Assembly: GCF_005403045.1 (NCBI RefSeq)
Contig: NZ_BJCL01000009.1
Span: 62,001-126,000, forward strand
Reading direction: 5' to 3'
Length of the DNA: 64,000 nucleotides
Source: Pseudaquabacterium pictum
GTDB taxonomy: Bacteria > Pseudomonadota > Gammaproteobacteria > Burkholderiales > Burkholderiaceae_C
The notes beneath the pieces were generated by a model. It was not told where the DNA came from. It was given only the letters and a program-made list of their open reading frames with translations, and made no database searches. A program made the translations under genes and the position numbers. Positions 26,533 through 35,475 of the stretch are shown here, piece by piece; the stretch's first letter is position 1; the number at the start of each line of letters is the position of its first letter.

Positions 26533-27404
26533 GCGAGGACATCCCGCACGTCTTCGGCCCGCCCGATCGCCCGTTGGTCGGCATCCTGAGCCGCCCGGCG
26601 CAGCCCAGCGACACCGCCGTCCTGGTCATCGTGGGCGGCCCGCAGTACCGCATCGGCAGCCACCGCCAATTCGTCAGCCTGGCGCGTGCGATTGCCGACG
26701 CCGGGCATGCCGTGCTGCGCTTCGACCATGGCGGCATGGGCGACAGCGCTGGCGAGGCGCAAGGCTTCGAGTCTCTCGACGACGACATCGCGCTGGCACT
26801 GGACCTGCTGTACGCGCAGATCCCCGGCCTGCGCCAGGTGGTGCTGTGGGGCTTGTGCGACGGGGCCTCGGCCGCGCTGCTGTACTGGCATGCGCGGCGC
26901 GACCGGCGCGTGGGCGGCATGTGCCTGCTGAACCCATGGACCCGGTCCGCGCAGAGCCTGGCCCGCACCCATGTGCGCCACTACTACCTGCAGCGGCTGC
27001 GGCAGCCGGCGTTCTGGCGCAAGCTGCTGTCCGGTGGCGTGGCCTGGGACGCGCTGCGCGGACTGCTGGGCAACCTGCGCGCCGCGCGGCGCAGCGGCGC
27101 ACACGCGGGCGATGCCGCCCTGTCCTTCCAGGACCGGATGGCGCGCGCATGGCGCGACAGTGACGTCCCCCTGCTGCTGCTGCTCAGCGGAGACGACTAC
27201 ACCGCCAAGGAGTTCCTGGAGACCGTGCACACGTCGCCGGCCTGGAACGGCGCGTTGACCCGCCGCGCGGTGACCCGCGAAGACCTGGCTGACGCCGACC
27301 ACACCTTCTCCGACCCGGATGCGAAGCGGGCCGTCGAAGCCCGCACGATCGCCTGGCTGTCCGGGCTGGCCTCCCCACTCCCGAGCGATGGCGCACGAAC
27401 ATGA
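26529..27404 (+). CDS. Alpha/beta hydrolase (hydrolase 1, exosortase A system-associated)
   Basis: A 291-residue alpha/beta hydrolase of the XrtA-locus type (TIGR03100). The oxyanion region is VIVGGPQYRIGSHRQFV and the strand FDHGGMGDSAG follows. The nucleophile elbow is WGLCDGAS, with Cys110 in place of Ser, and a catalytic His is likely in ADADHTFSDP near the C-terminus. A Cys nucleophile suggests a thioesterase- or acyltransferase-like role, which would suit the ACP encoded two genes upstream. Start and stop both overlap neighbours (ATGA), so the operon is tightly coupled. Confidence 0.9.
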   Translation: MSEDIPHVFGPPDRPLVGILSRPAQPSDTAVLVIVGGPQYRIGSHRQFVSLARAIADAGHAVLRFDHGGMGDSAGEAQGFESLDDDIALALDLLYAQIPGLRQVVLWGLCDGASAALLYWHARRDRRVGGMCLLNPWTRSAQSLARTHVRHYYLQRLRQPAFWRKLLSGGVAWDALRGLLGNLRAARRSGAHAGDAALSFQDRMARAWRDSDVPLLLLLSGDDYTAKEFLETVHTSPAWNGALTRRAVTREDLADADHTFSDPDAKRAVEARTIAWLSGLASPLPSDGART

Positions 27405-28636
27405 AGCGTGTTCTGATGGTCGCGTTCCACTTTCCGCCGCTGGCGGGCAGCAGCGGCATCCAACGCACCCTGCGGTTCGTGCAGCAACTGCCCGACCACG
27501 GCTGGCAGCCCCTGGTGGTCACTGCCCATCCCAGGGCCTACGAGCGCACCAGCCCGGACCTGCTGGCCGAGGTGCCCGAAGGCACGGTGGTCCGGCGCGC
27601 CCAGGCGCTGGACACGGCGCGCCACCTCGCCTTGGGCGGCAGGTACCTGGCGGCGCTGGCGCGGCCAGACCGCTGGATGAGCTGGAAGTGGGACGCCATC
27701 CGGCAAGGCCTCGACCTGGTGCGGACCCACCGCCCCGATGTCCTCTGGACCACCTACCCGCTGGCCACCAGCCATGCCATCGGCCTGGCGCTGCACCAGC
27801 GGACCGGGCTGCCCTGGGTGGCTGACTTCCGCGACCCGATGGCGCAGGACGGCTATCCCAGCGATCCGAAGGTCTGGGCCGCGTTCCAGCGCATCGAAGC
27901 CGCCACCGCCGCCCACGCCAGCGCCTGCTGCTTCACCACGCCCAGCGCGGCCCGCACCTACCGGGAACGCTATGCCGCGCGCGCAGACCGCATGCTGGTG
28001 CTGGAGAACGGTTACGACGAATCCACCTTCGCGCGGGCCGAGGCGACCCTCCAGGACCGCACAGCCCTGAACCCAGGCTGCCTCACCCTGCTGCACAGCG
28101 GCATCGTCTACCCGTCTGAACGCGACCCGACCCAGTTGATCGAGGCCCTGGGCCGGCTGCGCCTGCGCGGCATCGACGGCAGCAGGCTGCGCATCCGGTT
28201 CCGCGCGGCGATGGCCGATGACCTGCTGCGCACCTTGGCCGCGAAGCATGGCGTCGAGGACATGGTCGAGCTGCTGCCCCCGGTTCCCTATGCGGACGCC
28301 CTGGCGGAGATGCTGCGCGCCGACGCGCTGCTCGTGATGCAGGCCAGCAACTGCAACGAGCAGGTGCCGGCCAAGGTCTACGAGTACCTGCGCGCCGGCC
28401 GACCCATCGTGACCTTGACCGATCCTGATGGCGACACCTGGGGCGTGCTGCGCGGCGCCGGCCTCTCCACCGTTGCACGCCTGGATTCGACCGAGGAGAT
28501 CGCAGCCGTGATGGACGGTCTGCTGCTGCGCGGCTTCCAGGGGTGCCTGGCCGACCAGGCAGCCACGGCGGCGGCCTCCCGGTCAGCGCGCACGGCCGAA
28601 CTGGCGGCGCTGCTCAACCGCGTCGGCAGGCCGTGA
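27401..28636 (+). CDS. Glycosyltransferase, GT-B fold (GT4-like)
   Basis: A 411-residue cytoplasmic glycosyltransferase. The N-terminal MVAFHFPPLAGSSGIQRTLRF and the ADFRDPM segment are found in polysaccharide glycosyltransferases that precede GT4-type C-terminal domains. The donor-binding half contains LHSGIVYPSERDP, QVPAKVYEYLRAGRPIV and a Glu-containing EYLRAG turn. Donor and acceptor are unknown. It is translationally coupled to hydrolase 1 in front (ATGA) and to the acetyltransferase gene behind (GTGA), linking the conserved module to the variable part of the locus. Confidence 0.88.
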   Translation: MKRVLMVAFHFPPLAGSSGIQRTLRFVQQLPDHGWQPLVVTAHPRAYERTSPDLLAEVPEGTVVRRAQALDTARHLALGGRYLAALARPDRWMSWKWDAIRQGLDLVRTHRPDVLWTTYPLATSHAIGLALHQRTGLPWVADFRDPMAQDGYPSDPKVWAAFQRIEAATAAHASACCFTTPSAARTYRERYAARADRMLVLENGYDESTFARAEATLQDRTALNPGCLTLLHSGIVYPSERDPTQLIEALGRLRLRGIDGSRLRIRFRAAMADDLLRTLAAKHGVEDMVELLPPVPYADALAEMLRADALLVMQASNCNEQVPAKVYEYLRAGRPIVTLTDPDGDTWGVLRGAGLSTVARLDSTEEIAAVMDGLLLRGFQGCLADQAATAAASRSARTAELAALLNRVGRP

Positions 28637-29367
28637 GTGCCCGGTCACTGGCCGGCGCATGGGCCAGCCTGCGCCTGACCCTGCGGCAGCTCGGGCTGAC
28701 CAACGGGCTGCTCTACATCCTGAACAGGCTGCTGGACCGCGCCTCGGGCGGGCGGGTGCGGCTGGTGAAGTACATGGTCGTGGCCCAACCCCTGGGGCTG
28801 GCCAGCGCCTCGGGCGTGCGCAGCAGCGGCAGCACCGTGCTCGAGGACGTGGACGCCAGCCATCCCTGGCGAGAGGACTTCCCGCGGCCGCAAGCGGTGA
28901 TCGCGGCGCGCTACGCCAACGGTGCCCGCTGCCTGGCCGCCCAGGTGAAGGGGCGCTTCGCCGGCCATGTCTGGTGGCAGCGCGCACGCTACGAGGAAGA
29001 CGAGGTCCGCTGCCACTTCCTGATGCGCGAGGCCGGCATTTCGGCCTGGGACTTCGACGTCTATGTGGAACCGAGGTACCGCCTCGGCCGCACGCTGGCG
29101 CTGCTGTGGATGGGCGCCGAGGCACGCATGCGCGACGAGGGCGTGCAGTGGACGTTCAGCCGGATCTCCGAGTTCAACGCCGAATCGCTGGCGGCCCATG
29201 CGCGGCTCGGCGCCACACCGGTGGCACGTGCCTTGTTCATCGTGGCCGGGCCCTGGCAACTGGCGTTGTTCAATGGCCCGCCATTCATCCACCTCTCGCT
29301 GGGCGTGGGCTCGGCGCCCACCCTGGCGGTCTCGCCGCCCCATCCGGGGCCGTCCCGGTCGGCTTGA
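28633..29367 (+). CDS. GNAT-like N-acyltransferase of the polysaccharide locus
   Basis: A 244-residue protein. The GTG start overlaps the previous stop (GTGA); the longer upstream frame lies within the glycosyltransferase gene. The C-terminal half looks like a GNAT fold: CHFLMREAGISAWDFDVYV, then LALLWMGAEARMRDEGV, then FNAESLAAHARLGATPV, the usual Asn-x-x-Ser-x-x-x-H-x-x-LG of GNAT motif B. It may acetylate an amino sugar precursor or a sugar hydroxyl. The N-terminal 60 residues are basic and not assigned. It ends the first plus-strand operon. Confidence 0.65.
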   Translation: MSARSLAGAWASLRLTLRQLGLTNGLLYILNRLLDRASGGRVRLVKYMVVAQPLGLASASGVRSSGSTVLEDVDASHPWREDFPRPQAVIAARYANGARCLAAQVKGRFAGHVWWQRARYEEDEVRCHFLMREAGISAWDFDVYVEPRYRLGRTLALLWMGAEARMRDEGVQWTFSRISEFNAESLAAHARLGATPVARALFIVAGPWQLALFNGPPFIHLSLGVGSAPTLAVSPPHPGPSRSA

Positions 29368-29567
29368 TGATGCGGCGCAGCCCGGGCAGCGCCAGGAATG
29401 CCGCAACAAACGCCTGCTAGAGTTGCCGATGTGACGCAGTTCCTTGTGGGATTCGCGGGCCATCGCTATCTTCCAGAGCCCTTGGAAGTCAACGGCATGA
29501 CGCGCACGCCATCGTTCATGCTGCCCGGGCCTGGCGCCACGCCGGCTCACCGTTCCCACCGCACACC

Positions 29568-30884
29568 ATGAACATCAGCATCTTCGGTCTCGGCTACGTC
29601 GGCGCAGTGTCGCTGGCCTGCCTGTCGCGCGACGGCCACCAGGTGATCGGCGTCGACATCGATGCCAGCAAGCTCGAACTCATCGCCGCAGGCAAGACGC
29701 CGGTGGTCGAGGAAGGCATGGTCGAGCTGATGCAGCAAGTGGCCACCGGCGGCCGGATGCGCGTGACGACCGACACCGAACAGGCGGTGGCCGACAGCGA
29801 CCTGTCGCTGGTCTGTGTGGGCACCCCCTCCGCGGCCAACGGAAGCCAGGACCAGACCGCCGTGCTGCGACTGGCCGAGAGCATGGGTCGAGCCATCGCC
29901 CGCAAGACCACCCCGCACGTGGTGGTCTTCCGCTCGACGCTGGTGCCCGGCACGGTGGAGGATGTGCTGCGGCCGATCATCGAGCGCGAGTCCGGCAAGA
30001 AGGACGGCGAGGGCTTCCATTTGTGTTTCCAGCCCGAGTTCCTGCGGGAAGGATCGTCGATCCGCGACTACGACAAGCCGCCGTTCACGGTCGTCGGCGC
30101 CAACCACGACCATCCGGTGGCGATGCTGCAGGCCCTGTTCGGCCACCTGCCGTGCAAGTTCCTGCGGACCTCGGTGCGTTCGGCCGAGATGATGAAGTAC
30201 TGCTGCAACAACTTCCACGCCCTCAAGATCACCTTCGCCAACGAGACGGCGCGCCTGTGCGGCGCACTGGGCGTCGACCCCTTCGAGGTGATGGACCTGG
30301 TGTGCCAGGACACGCAGCTGAACATCTCGCGCGCCTACCTCAAGCCGGGTTTCGCGTTCGGCGGATCCTGCCTGCCCAAGGATCTGCGCGCCACCAGCTA
30401 CCTGGCCAAGACACGCGACGTCGAGCTGCCGATGCTGTCGTCCATCCTGGCCTCCAATGAACGCCACCTCGATGTGGCCTGCCAGCATGTGCTCGCCAGC
30501 GGCCGCCGCAAGATCGGCTTCATCGGCCTGTCATTCAAGACGGGCACCGACGACCTGCGCGAAAGCCCGCTGGTGACGCTGGCCGAGCGGCTGATCGGCA
30601 AGGGCCTGCAACTGAGCGTCTACGACCCCGAGGTCCACCTGGCGCAGCTGCTGGGGGCCAACCGCCGCTACGTCGAGACCCACCTGCCGCACATCGGGCA
30701 GCTGCTGCGTGCCGACCTGGCCGACGTGATCGCCGAATCGGACGTGCTGGTGGTGGGATTGATCGATGGCCGTGTCGACGACGCGCTGGCCCGGCTGTGC
30801 CGGCCCGACCAGCTGGTCCTCGATCTCGTGAATCTGCCGAACCGCGCCGCCATCGCCGCGCAGGTGCAGGGCCTGTGCTGGTGA
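29568..30884 (+). CDS. GDP-mannose/UDP-glucose dehydrogenase family protein (AlgD-like)
   Basis: A 438-residue nucleotide-sugar dehydrogenase. Motifs: ISIFGLGYVGAVSLACLSRDGH at the NAD site (N-terminus), FRSTLVPGTVEDV, CFQPEFLREGSSI, and the catalytic Cys in FAFGGSCLPKDLRA; the closing domain has GLSFKTGTDDLRESPLV. The FGLGYVG start and EFLREG resemble AlgD, which oxidises GDP-mannose to GDP-mannuronate, more than Ugd. It is the second of three such dehydrogenases in the locus. The 200-base leader (29368-29567) suggests its own promoter; a short CTTCCA/TGGAAG inverted repeat is at 29470-29488. Confidence 0.9.
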   Translation: MNISIFGLGYVGAVSLACLSRDGHQVIGVDIDASKLELIAAGKTPVVEEGMVELMQQVATGGRMRVTTDTEQAVADSDLSLVCVGTPSAANGSQDQTAVLRLAESMGRAIARKTTPHVVVFRSTLVPGTVEDVLRPIIERESGKKDGEGFHLCFQPEFLREGSSIRDYDKPPFTVVGANHDHPVAMLQALFGHLPCKFLRTSVRSAEMMKYCCNNFHALKITFANETARLCGALGVDPFEVMDLVCQDTQLNISRAYLKPGFAFGGSCLPKDLRATSYLAKTRDVELPMLSSILASNERHLDVACQHVLASGRRKIGFIGLSFKTGTDDLRESPLVTLAERLIGKGLQLSVYDPEVHLAQLLGANRRYVETHLPHIGQLLRADLADVIAESDVLVVGLIDGRVDDALARLCRPDQLVLDLVNLPNRAAIAAQVQGLCW

Positions 30885-30945
30885 GATGCAGGCCCGATCC
30901 GCGCCGTCCGTCGGCACCGGCTTGAACGCGGCAGAGGGGTCCGGC

Positions 30946-32049
30946 ATGGACCTGCCGGCGCCCCGGTTGTGCATCGTGGGCCCACTGCCGCCACCCTCGG
31001 GTGGCATGGCCAACCAGTGCGAGCAACTGGTGCGGCTGCTGCGCGCCGACGGCGTCACGGTCAACCTGGTCCGCAACAACGCGCCGTACCAGCCTGCCTG
31101 GGTGGGTGGCATTCCAGTGGTGCGGGCTGCGTTTCGCCTCGTGCCCTACCTCTGGCAACTGTGGCAGGCGGCCGGCCAGGCGCAGGTGATGCATGTCCTG
31201 GCCAACTCGGGCTGGGCCTGGCATCTGTTCGCCGCCCCGGCCCTGGTCATCGCCCGCCTGCGGGGATGCAGTGCCATCGTGAACTACCGGGGTGGCCATG
31301 CCGATGCGTTCTTCAGCGGCGCCCCGCGCCAGGTGCTGCGCCTGATCGCCGGTGCCACCCTGCGCGTCACGCCGTCCGCCTTTCTGTTGCGCGTGTTCCG
31401 CCACCATGGGCTGGACGCCGAGGTCATCCCCAACATCATCGACCTGTCACGCTTTGCGCCGGCCGCACCGCGCCAGGTCAACGGTGCGCCGCATCTGATC
31501 GTCACCCGCAATCTCGAGCCGATCTACGACTGCCCCACGGCCTTGCGGGCGTTTTCCATCGTGCGCCGCGCCATGCCTGGCGCGCGGCTGACGGTGGCCG
31601 GCAGCGGACCGGATCTGGCGGCGCTGCAGGCGCTGGCGGCCGAACTCGGCATGGCAGATGCGGTGCGCTTCAGCGGGCGCATCGACAACGACCGCATCCC
31701 GGCGCTCTATGCAGACGCCGACCTGGTGCTCAATCCGAGCACGGTCGACAACATGCCGATCTCGATCCTGGAGGCCTTTGCCAGCGGCGTGCCGGTGGTC
31801 AGCACCGATGCAGGCGGCATTCCCGATCTGGTCACCCATGACAAGGACGGCCTGCTGGTGCCGATCGGCGATGCCGACGCCATGGCCGCTGCCGCGCTGC
31901 GCGTGCTCGGCGACACCAGCCTGTCGGCGCGGCTGCGCGAAGCCGGGCTGCAGGCGGCGCAGCAGTATGCCTGGACCTCCGTGCGCCGGTTGTGGCTGGA
32001 CGCCTACCGGCGTGCGGCGCGGGCGGCTCGCCGGCGGGAGCCCGCATGA
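30946..32049 (+). CDS. Glycosyltransferase family 4 protein
   Basis: A 367-residue GT4 enzyme. N-terminal: LCIVGPLPPPSGGMANQCEQLV; C-terminal donor site: SGRIDNDRIPALYADADLV, NPSTVDNMPISILEAFASG with the catalytic E-x7-E region, VVSTDAGGIPDLV. I chose the ATG at 30946 because AGAGGGG lies six bases before it; an in-frame ATG at 30886, one base after the dehydrogenase stop, would add 20 residues with no homology value. The stop overlaps the CapK-like gene (ATGA). Sugar specificity cannot be told. Confidence 0.9.
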   Translation: MDLPAPRLCIVGPLPPPSGGMANQCEQLVRLLRADGVTVNLVRNNAPYQPAWVGGIPVVRAAFRLVPYLWQLWQAAGQAQVMHVLANSGWAWHLFAAPALVIARLRGCSAIVNYRGGHADAFFSGAPRQVLRLIAGATLRVTPSAFLLRVFRHHGLDAEVIPNIIDLSRFAPAAPRQVNGAPHLIVTRNLEPIYDCPTALRAFSIVRRAMPGARLTVAGSGPDLAALQALAAELGMADAVRFSGRIDNDRIPALYADADLVLNPSTVDNMPISILEAFASGVPVVSTDAGGIPDLVTHDKDGLLVPIGDADAMAAAALRVLGDTSLSARLREAGLQAAQQYAWTSVRRLWLDAYRRAARAARRREPA

Positions 32050-33440
32050 AGCCCTACACGACGCTGTGCGCCCATGTGCTGTTTCCGCTGCACGAGCGGC
32101 TCAAGCACCACGACTCGGTGGCGGTGCGCCAGCGGCTGGAAGCCAGCCAGTGGTGGCCCGCCGACAGGCTGGAGGACGACCGCGTGCAGCGCCTGCGCGC
32201 GTTCCTGACGGACATCGGCCGCCATGTGCCGTACTTCCGGACGCTCTTTCAGGACCACGGCTTCGACCCCGCGCAGGTGCGGTCCGTCGATGCCTTGCGT
32301 GCACTCCCGGTGCACGGCAAGGCCGAGATGCGGGCGCAGGCCGGTGCACTGATGGCCGACGACCACGGCCCGATGACGCGGTACAACACCGGCGGATCGT
32401 CGGGCGAGCCGCTGATCTTCCACATGGGCAAGGCGCGCAAGAGCCATGATGTGGCCGCGAAGTGGCGCGCCACGCGCTGGTGGGGCGTCGACATCGGCGA
32501 CACCGAACTGGTGGTGTGGGGCAGCCCGATCGAACTGGGTGCACAGGACCGGGTCAAGCAGTTGCGTGACCGGATCCTGCGCAGCCACCTGCTGCCCGCG
32601 TTCGAGATGTCGCCGGCCAACCTGGACCGGTTCGTCCGCGAGATCCGGCAACGTCGGCCGGCCATGCTGTTCGGGTACCCGTCCAGCCTGTCGCTGATTG
32701 CCGCCCATGCCGAGCAGCGGGGCGTGTCGATGCGGGATCTGGGCGTGCGGGTGGCCTTCGTCACGTCGGAGCGGCTCTACGACCACCAGCGGTCCACCAT
32801 CGAGCGGGTGTTCGGCTGCCCGGTGGCCAACGGCTACGGCGCCCGCGATGCCGGCTTCATCGCCCACCAGTGCCCGGCCGGGCAGCTGCACATCAGCGCC
32901 GAGGACATCATCGTCGAGACGCTGCGACCGGACAACACGCCCTGCGCCCATGGCGAAGCCGGCGAGATCGTGGTCACCCACCTGGCCACGCGCGACTTCC
33001 CGTTCTTGCGCTACCGCACCGGTGATGTCGGCGTGCTCGGCGGCAGCGGCTGCGCCTGCGGACGAACACTGCCCGTGCTCGCCGAAGTGCAGGGCCGCAG
33101 CACCGACTTCGTGGTGGCGCGTGACGGCACCGTCCTGCACGGCCTGGCCTTGATCTACACGGTGCGGGATCTGCCGGGCGTGGAGCGCTTCCGCATCGAG
33201 CAGGTGTCGCTGGACAAGACCGTCGTGCAGGTGGTGGCGGGCAGTGCCTTCGATGCCGCCGCCGAGCGGCGCATCCAGACCGACTTCCGGGCACGGCTGG
33301 GCGCAGAGGTCGACATCCGGGTCGAACGGGTGCCCGCCATCCCGGCCGAGGCGTCCGGAAAGTACCGCTATGTGGTCAGCCGGGTTGCACCGTCGGGCCG
33401 CAGCGCCGAGCCGCAGGCCGGTGTGGTGGTGCCGCCATGA
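32046..33440 (+). CDS. Phenylacetate-CoA ligase-like adenylating protein (CapK family)
   Basis: A 464-residue member of the CapK/PaaK branch of adenylate-forming enzymes, common in capsule and exopolysaccharide loci. The P-loop-like motif is NTGGSSGE (114-121). GYGARDAGFIAHQCP and FLRYRTGDVG correspond to later core motifs; the GCACGRTLP segment carries paired Cys, and the C-terminus PAEASGKYRYV resembles the A10 region with a Lys. It probably activates a carboxylic acid used to decorate the polymer; the substrate is unknown. Coupled by ATGA to both neighbours. Confidence 0.88.
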   Translation: MKPYTTLCAHVLFPLHERLKHHDSVAVRQRLEASQWWPADRLEDDRVQRLRAFLTDIGRHVPYFRTLFQDHGFDPAQVRSVDALRALPVHGKAEMRAQAGALMADDHGPMTRYNTGGSSGEPLIFHMGKARKSHDVAAKWRATRWWGVDIGDTELVVWGSPIELGAQDRVKQLRDRILRSHLLPAFEMSPANLDRFVREIRQRRPAMLFGYPSSLSLIAAHAEQRGVSMRDLGVRVAFVTSERLYDHQRSTIERVFGCPVANGYGARDAGFIAHQCPAGQLHISAEDIIVETLRPDNTPCAHGEAGEIVVTHLATRDFPFLRYRTGDVGVLGGSGCACGRTLPVLAEVQGRSTDFVVARDGTVLHGLALIYTVRDLPGVERFRIEQVSLDKTVVQVVAGSAFDAAAERRIQTDFRARLGAEVDIRVERVPAIPAEASGKYRYVVSRVAPSGRSAEPQAGVVVPP

Positions 33441-34462
33441 CCAAGGCCGCACCGAAGTGGGCGTCACGGGGCGCCATGGCGGCAACGGCACTGACGCTGG
33501 TGCTGCTAGTGGGGTCTCTGCTGCCCTACCTGCGGTCATCCAGCGAGGCAGTGCGCCTGCGCAATGCCCTGTTGTTCGATCGGGCCACCGAAGCAGACTT
33601 CAACTGGACACCCGAGCAAGTGCCCGCCAGCTTCGCCGTCGACACGCAGGTGCCGGCGGGTCCGCTGGGCAACGCCACCCGGGCGCTGATGCTGCCTGCC
33701 GATGCGTCGGATTGGGACAAGTCACTGCGCATCGCCACGCATCTGGTGAAGCACGCCGGTGAAGGTGGCGCTGCCCGCGCCGATCTGGTGGGCACCTACA
33801 ACACCATCCTGGGCGGAGGTGGCTATTGCGCCGACTTCACCAGCACCTTCGTGGCCATGGCCGCGACCGCGGGCATCTTTGCCCGCGAATGGGCGTTCTC
33901 CTTCGACGGTTATGGTGGCCACGGCCATGTCCTGATCGAGATCTGGGACCGCACCAGCCGGCAATGGCGCATGCTGGATGTGTTCAACAACTTCTTTGCC
34001 ACCGACGCGCAAGGTCGGCCACTGACGGCGCTGGAGTTCCGTGCGGCCATCGCAGCCGGTCGCCGCGATGTCCCGATCCACCGCATCGGACCGGCCCGGG
34101 ATGGCTTTCGCTACCAGACCGCGCTGTTCGACTACTACCGCAAGGGTGCCGACCAGTGGTACCTGTGGTGGGGCAATGCGGTCTACCGCTATGACGACTC
34201 CACGGCGTCGCGGTGGCTGAGCCCGGTGTCCCGCTCGGCGGAGCAACTGGCCGCCATCGCCGAGGGCGTGCACCCACGCATCAGGGCGTTCCCCACGCCC
34301 AGCAATGCAGGCTTGCGCGACGAGGCGGTGCATCTGAAGTGGCGTCTGCTGGGCACGGCGGTCGCTGGCACGCTGTTGCTGCTGCTGCTGCTGATCCAGG
34401 CCACCGCCCACCGCCGTGCCAAGCGCCGCAGTGGCCGACCCGGCACCGCTTCCGGCTCCTGA
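33437..34462 (+). CDS. Membrane-anchored transglutaminase-like protein
   Basis: A 341-residue protein with an N-terminal span (about 12-30, GAMAATALTLVLLVGSLLP) and a C-terminal span (about 309-326) followed by a basic tail, so the central domain is probably periplasmic. That domain has a transglutaminase/papain-like triad: Cys131 in GGGGYCADFTS, His164 in GGHGHVLIEIWD and Asp181 in WRMLDVFNNF. Such domains act as proteases, amidases or acyltransferases. Sitting between the CapK-like and deacetylase genes it may act on a polymer-linked amide or ester; this is inference. Starts inside the CapK-like stop. Confidence 0.7.
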   Translation: MTKAAPKWASRGAMAATALTLVLLVGSLLPYLRSSSEAVRLRNALLFDRATEADFNWTPEQVPASFAVDTQVPAGPLGNATRALMLPADASDWDKSLRIATHLVKHAGEGGAARADLVGTYNTILGGGGYCADFTSTFVAMAATAGIFAREWAFSFDGYGGHGHVLIEIWDRTSRQWRMLDVFNNFFATDAQGRPLTALEFRAAIAAGRRDVPIHRIGPARDGFRYQTALFDYYRKGADQWYLWWGNAVYRYDDSTASRWLSPVSRSAEQLAAIAEGVHPRIRAFPTPSNAGLRDEAVHLKWRLLGTAVAGTLLLLLLLIQATAHRRAKRRSGRPGTASGS

Positions 34463-34485
34463 ACGCGCCGGCCACCACGATCCCG

Positions 34486-35448
34486 ATGTTCCTCAAGTCC
34501 ATCACCCAACTGGCAGCGCCAGGCGGCACGCGCGCGCGGCTGTCGATCCTGATCTTCCACCGCGTGCTGGCAGCGCAGGACCCCCTGTTTCCTGAAGAAG
34601 CGGACGATCGGCGGTTCGACGAGGTTCTGCAGTGGGTGCGTCGTTGGTACCGGGTGATGCCGCTCGATGAAGCGGTGGACGCCCTGCGCGAAGACCGGCT
34701 GCCCGCGCGCGCCATGGCCATCACCTTCGATGACGGCTATGCAGACAACGCCACCAGGGCCGTTCCCATCCTGCAGCGGCATGGGATGACGGCCACATTC
34801 TTCGTGGCCACCTCCTTCCTCGATGGCGGCCGCATGTGGAACGACACGGTCATCGAGTCGCTGCGCCGGTGCACGGCCGACAGCGTGGACCTGGGGCCCG
34901 TGGGCCTGGCGCCGATGCCCCTGCGCAACGCGGCTGAACGCCGTGCGGCCGCCATGGCCACGCTGCGCGTCACCAAGTACCTGCCCGCCGACGAACGCCA
35001 CCAGCAAGTGCAGCGGGTCCAGCACATCTGCGCGCCGGGTGCCCTGCCCGATGACCTGATGATGCAGACGGACCAGGTGCGCGGACTGCTGCGTGCCGGC
35101 ATGCAGGTCGGCGCCCACACCCGCACGCACCCGATCCTCAGCCGGATTCCGGACGACCAGGCGCGCCACGAGATCCAGCGCAGCAAGGAAGACCTGCAGG
35201 ATCTGCTGGGTCGCCCGGTCACCTTGTTCGCCTATCCCAACGGCAAACCCGGCGTGGACTATGCGCCCCAGCATGTGGCGATGGTCAGGGAGAGCGGTTT
35301 TTCGGCAGCCGTTTCCACGTCGGCCGGTGCGTCAGCGCGCGACAGCGATTTCCACCAGCTGCCGCGGTTCACGCCCTGGGATCAGCAGGCGTGGCGGTTT
35401 GGCGTTCGCCTGCTCCGCAACACCCGGTCCGCAGGCGCGCGCTGCTGA
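34486..35448 (+). CDS. Polysaccharide deacetylase (NodB domain, CE4)
   Basis: A 320-residue protein with the CE4 motifs: AITFDDGYADN (motif 1, metal/catalytic Asp pair), GAHTRTHPILS (motif 2, His-x3-His metal site) and FAYPNGKPG (motif 3). It would remove N- or O-acetyl groups from a polysaccharide. There is no signal peptide, so it may act on a cytoplasmic lipid-linked intermediate or on a nascent unit. The ATG at 34486 is 23 bases after the previous stop; a long upstream open frame lies inside the transglutaminase-like gene. A second, DUF3473-type deacetylase is encoded at 60970-61842. Confidence 0.9.
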   Translation: MFLKSITQLAAPGGTRARLSILIFHRVLAAQDPLFPEEADDRRFDEVLQWVRRWYRVMPLDEAVDALREDRLPARAMAITFDDGYADNATRAVPILQRHGMTATFFVATSFLDGGRMWNDTVIESLRRCTADSVDLGPVGLAPMPLRNAAERRAAAMATLRVTKYLPADERHQQVQRVQHICAPGALPDDLMMQTDQVRGLLRAGMQVGAHTRTHPILSRIPDDQARHEIQRSKEDLQDLLGRPVTLFAYPNGKPGVDYAPQHVAMVRESGFSAAVSTSAGASARDSDFHQLPRFTPWDQQAWRFGVRLLRNTRSAGARC

Positions 35449-35475
35449 ACCGGCGGCGCCACCGCGCCGCGGCGG

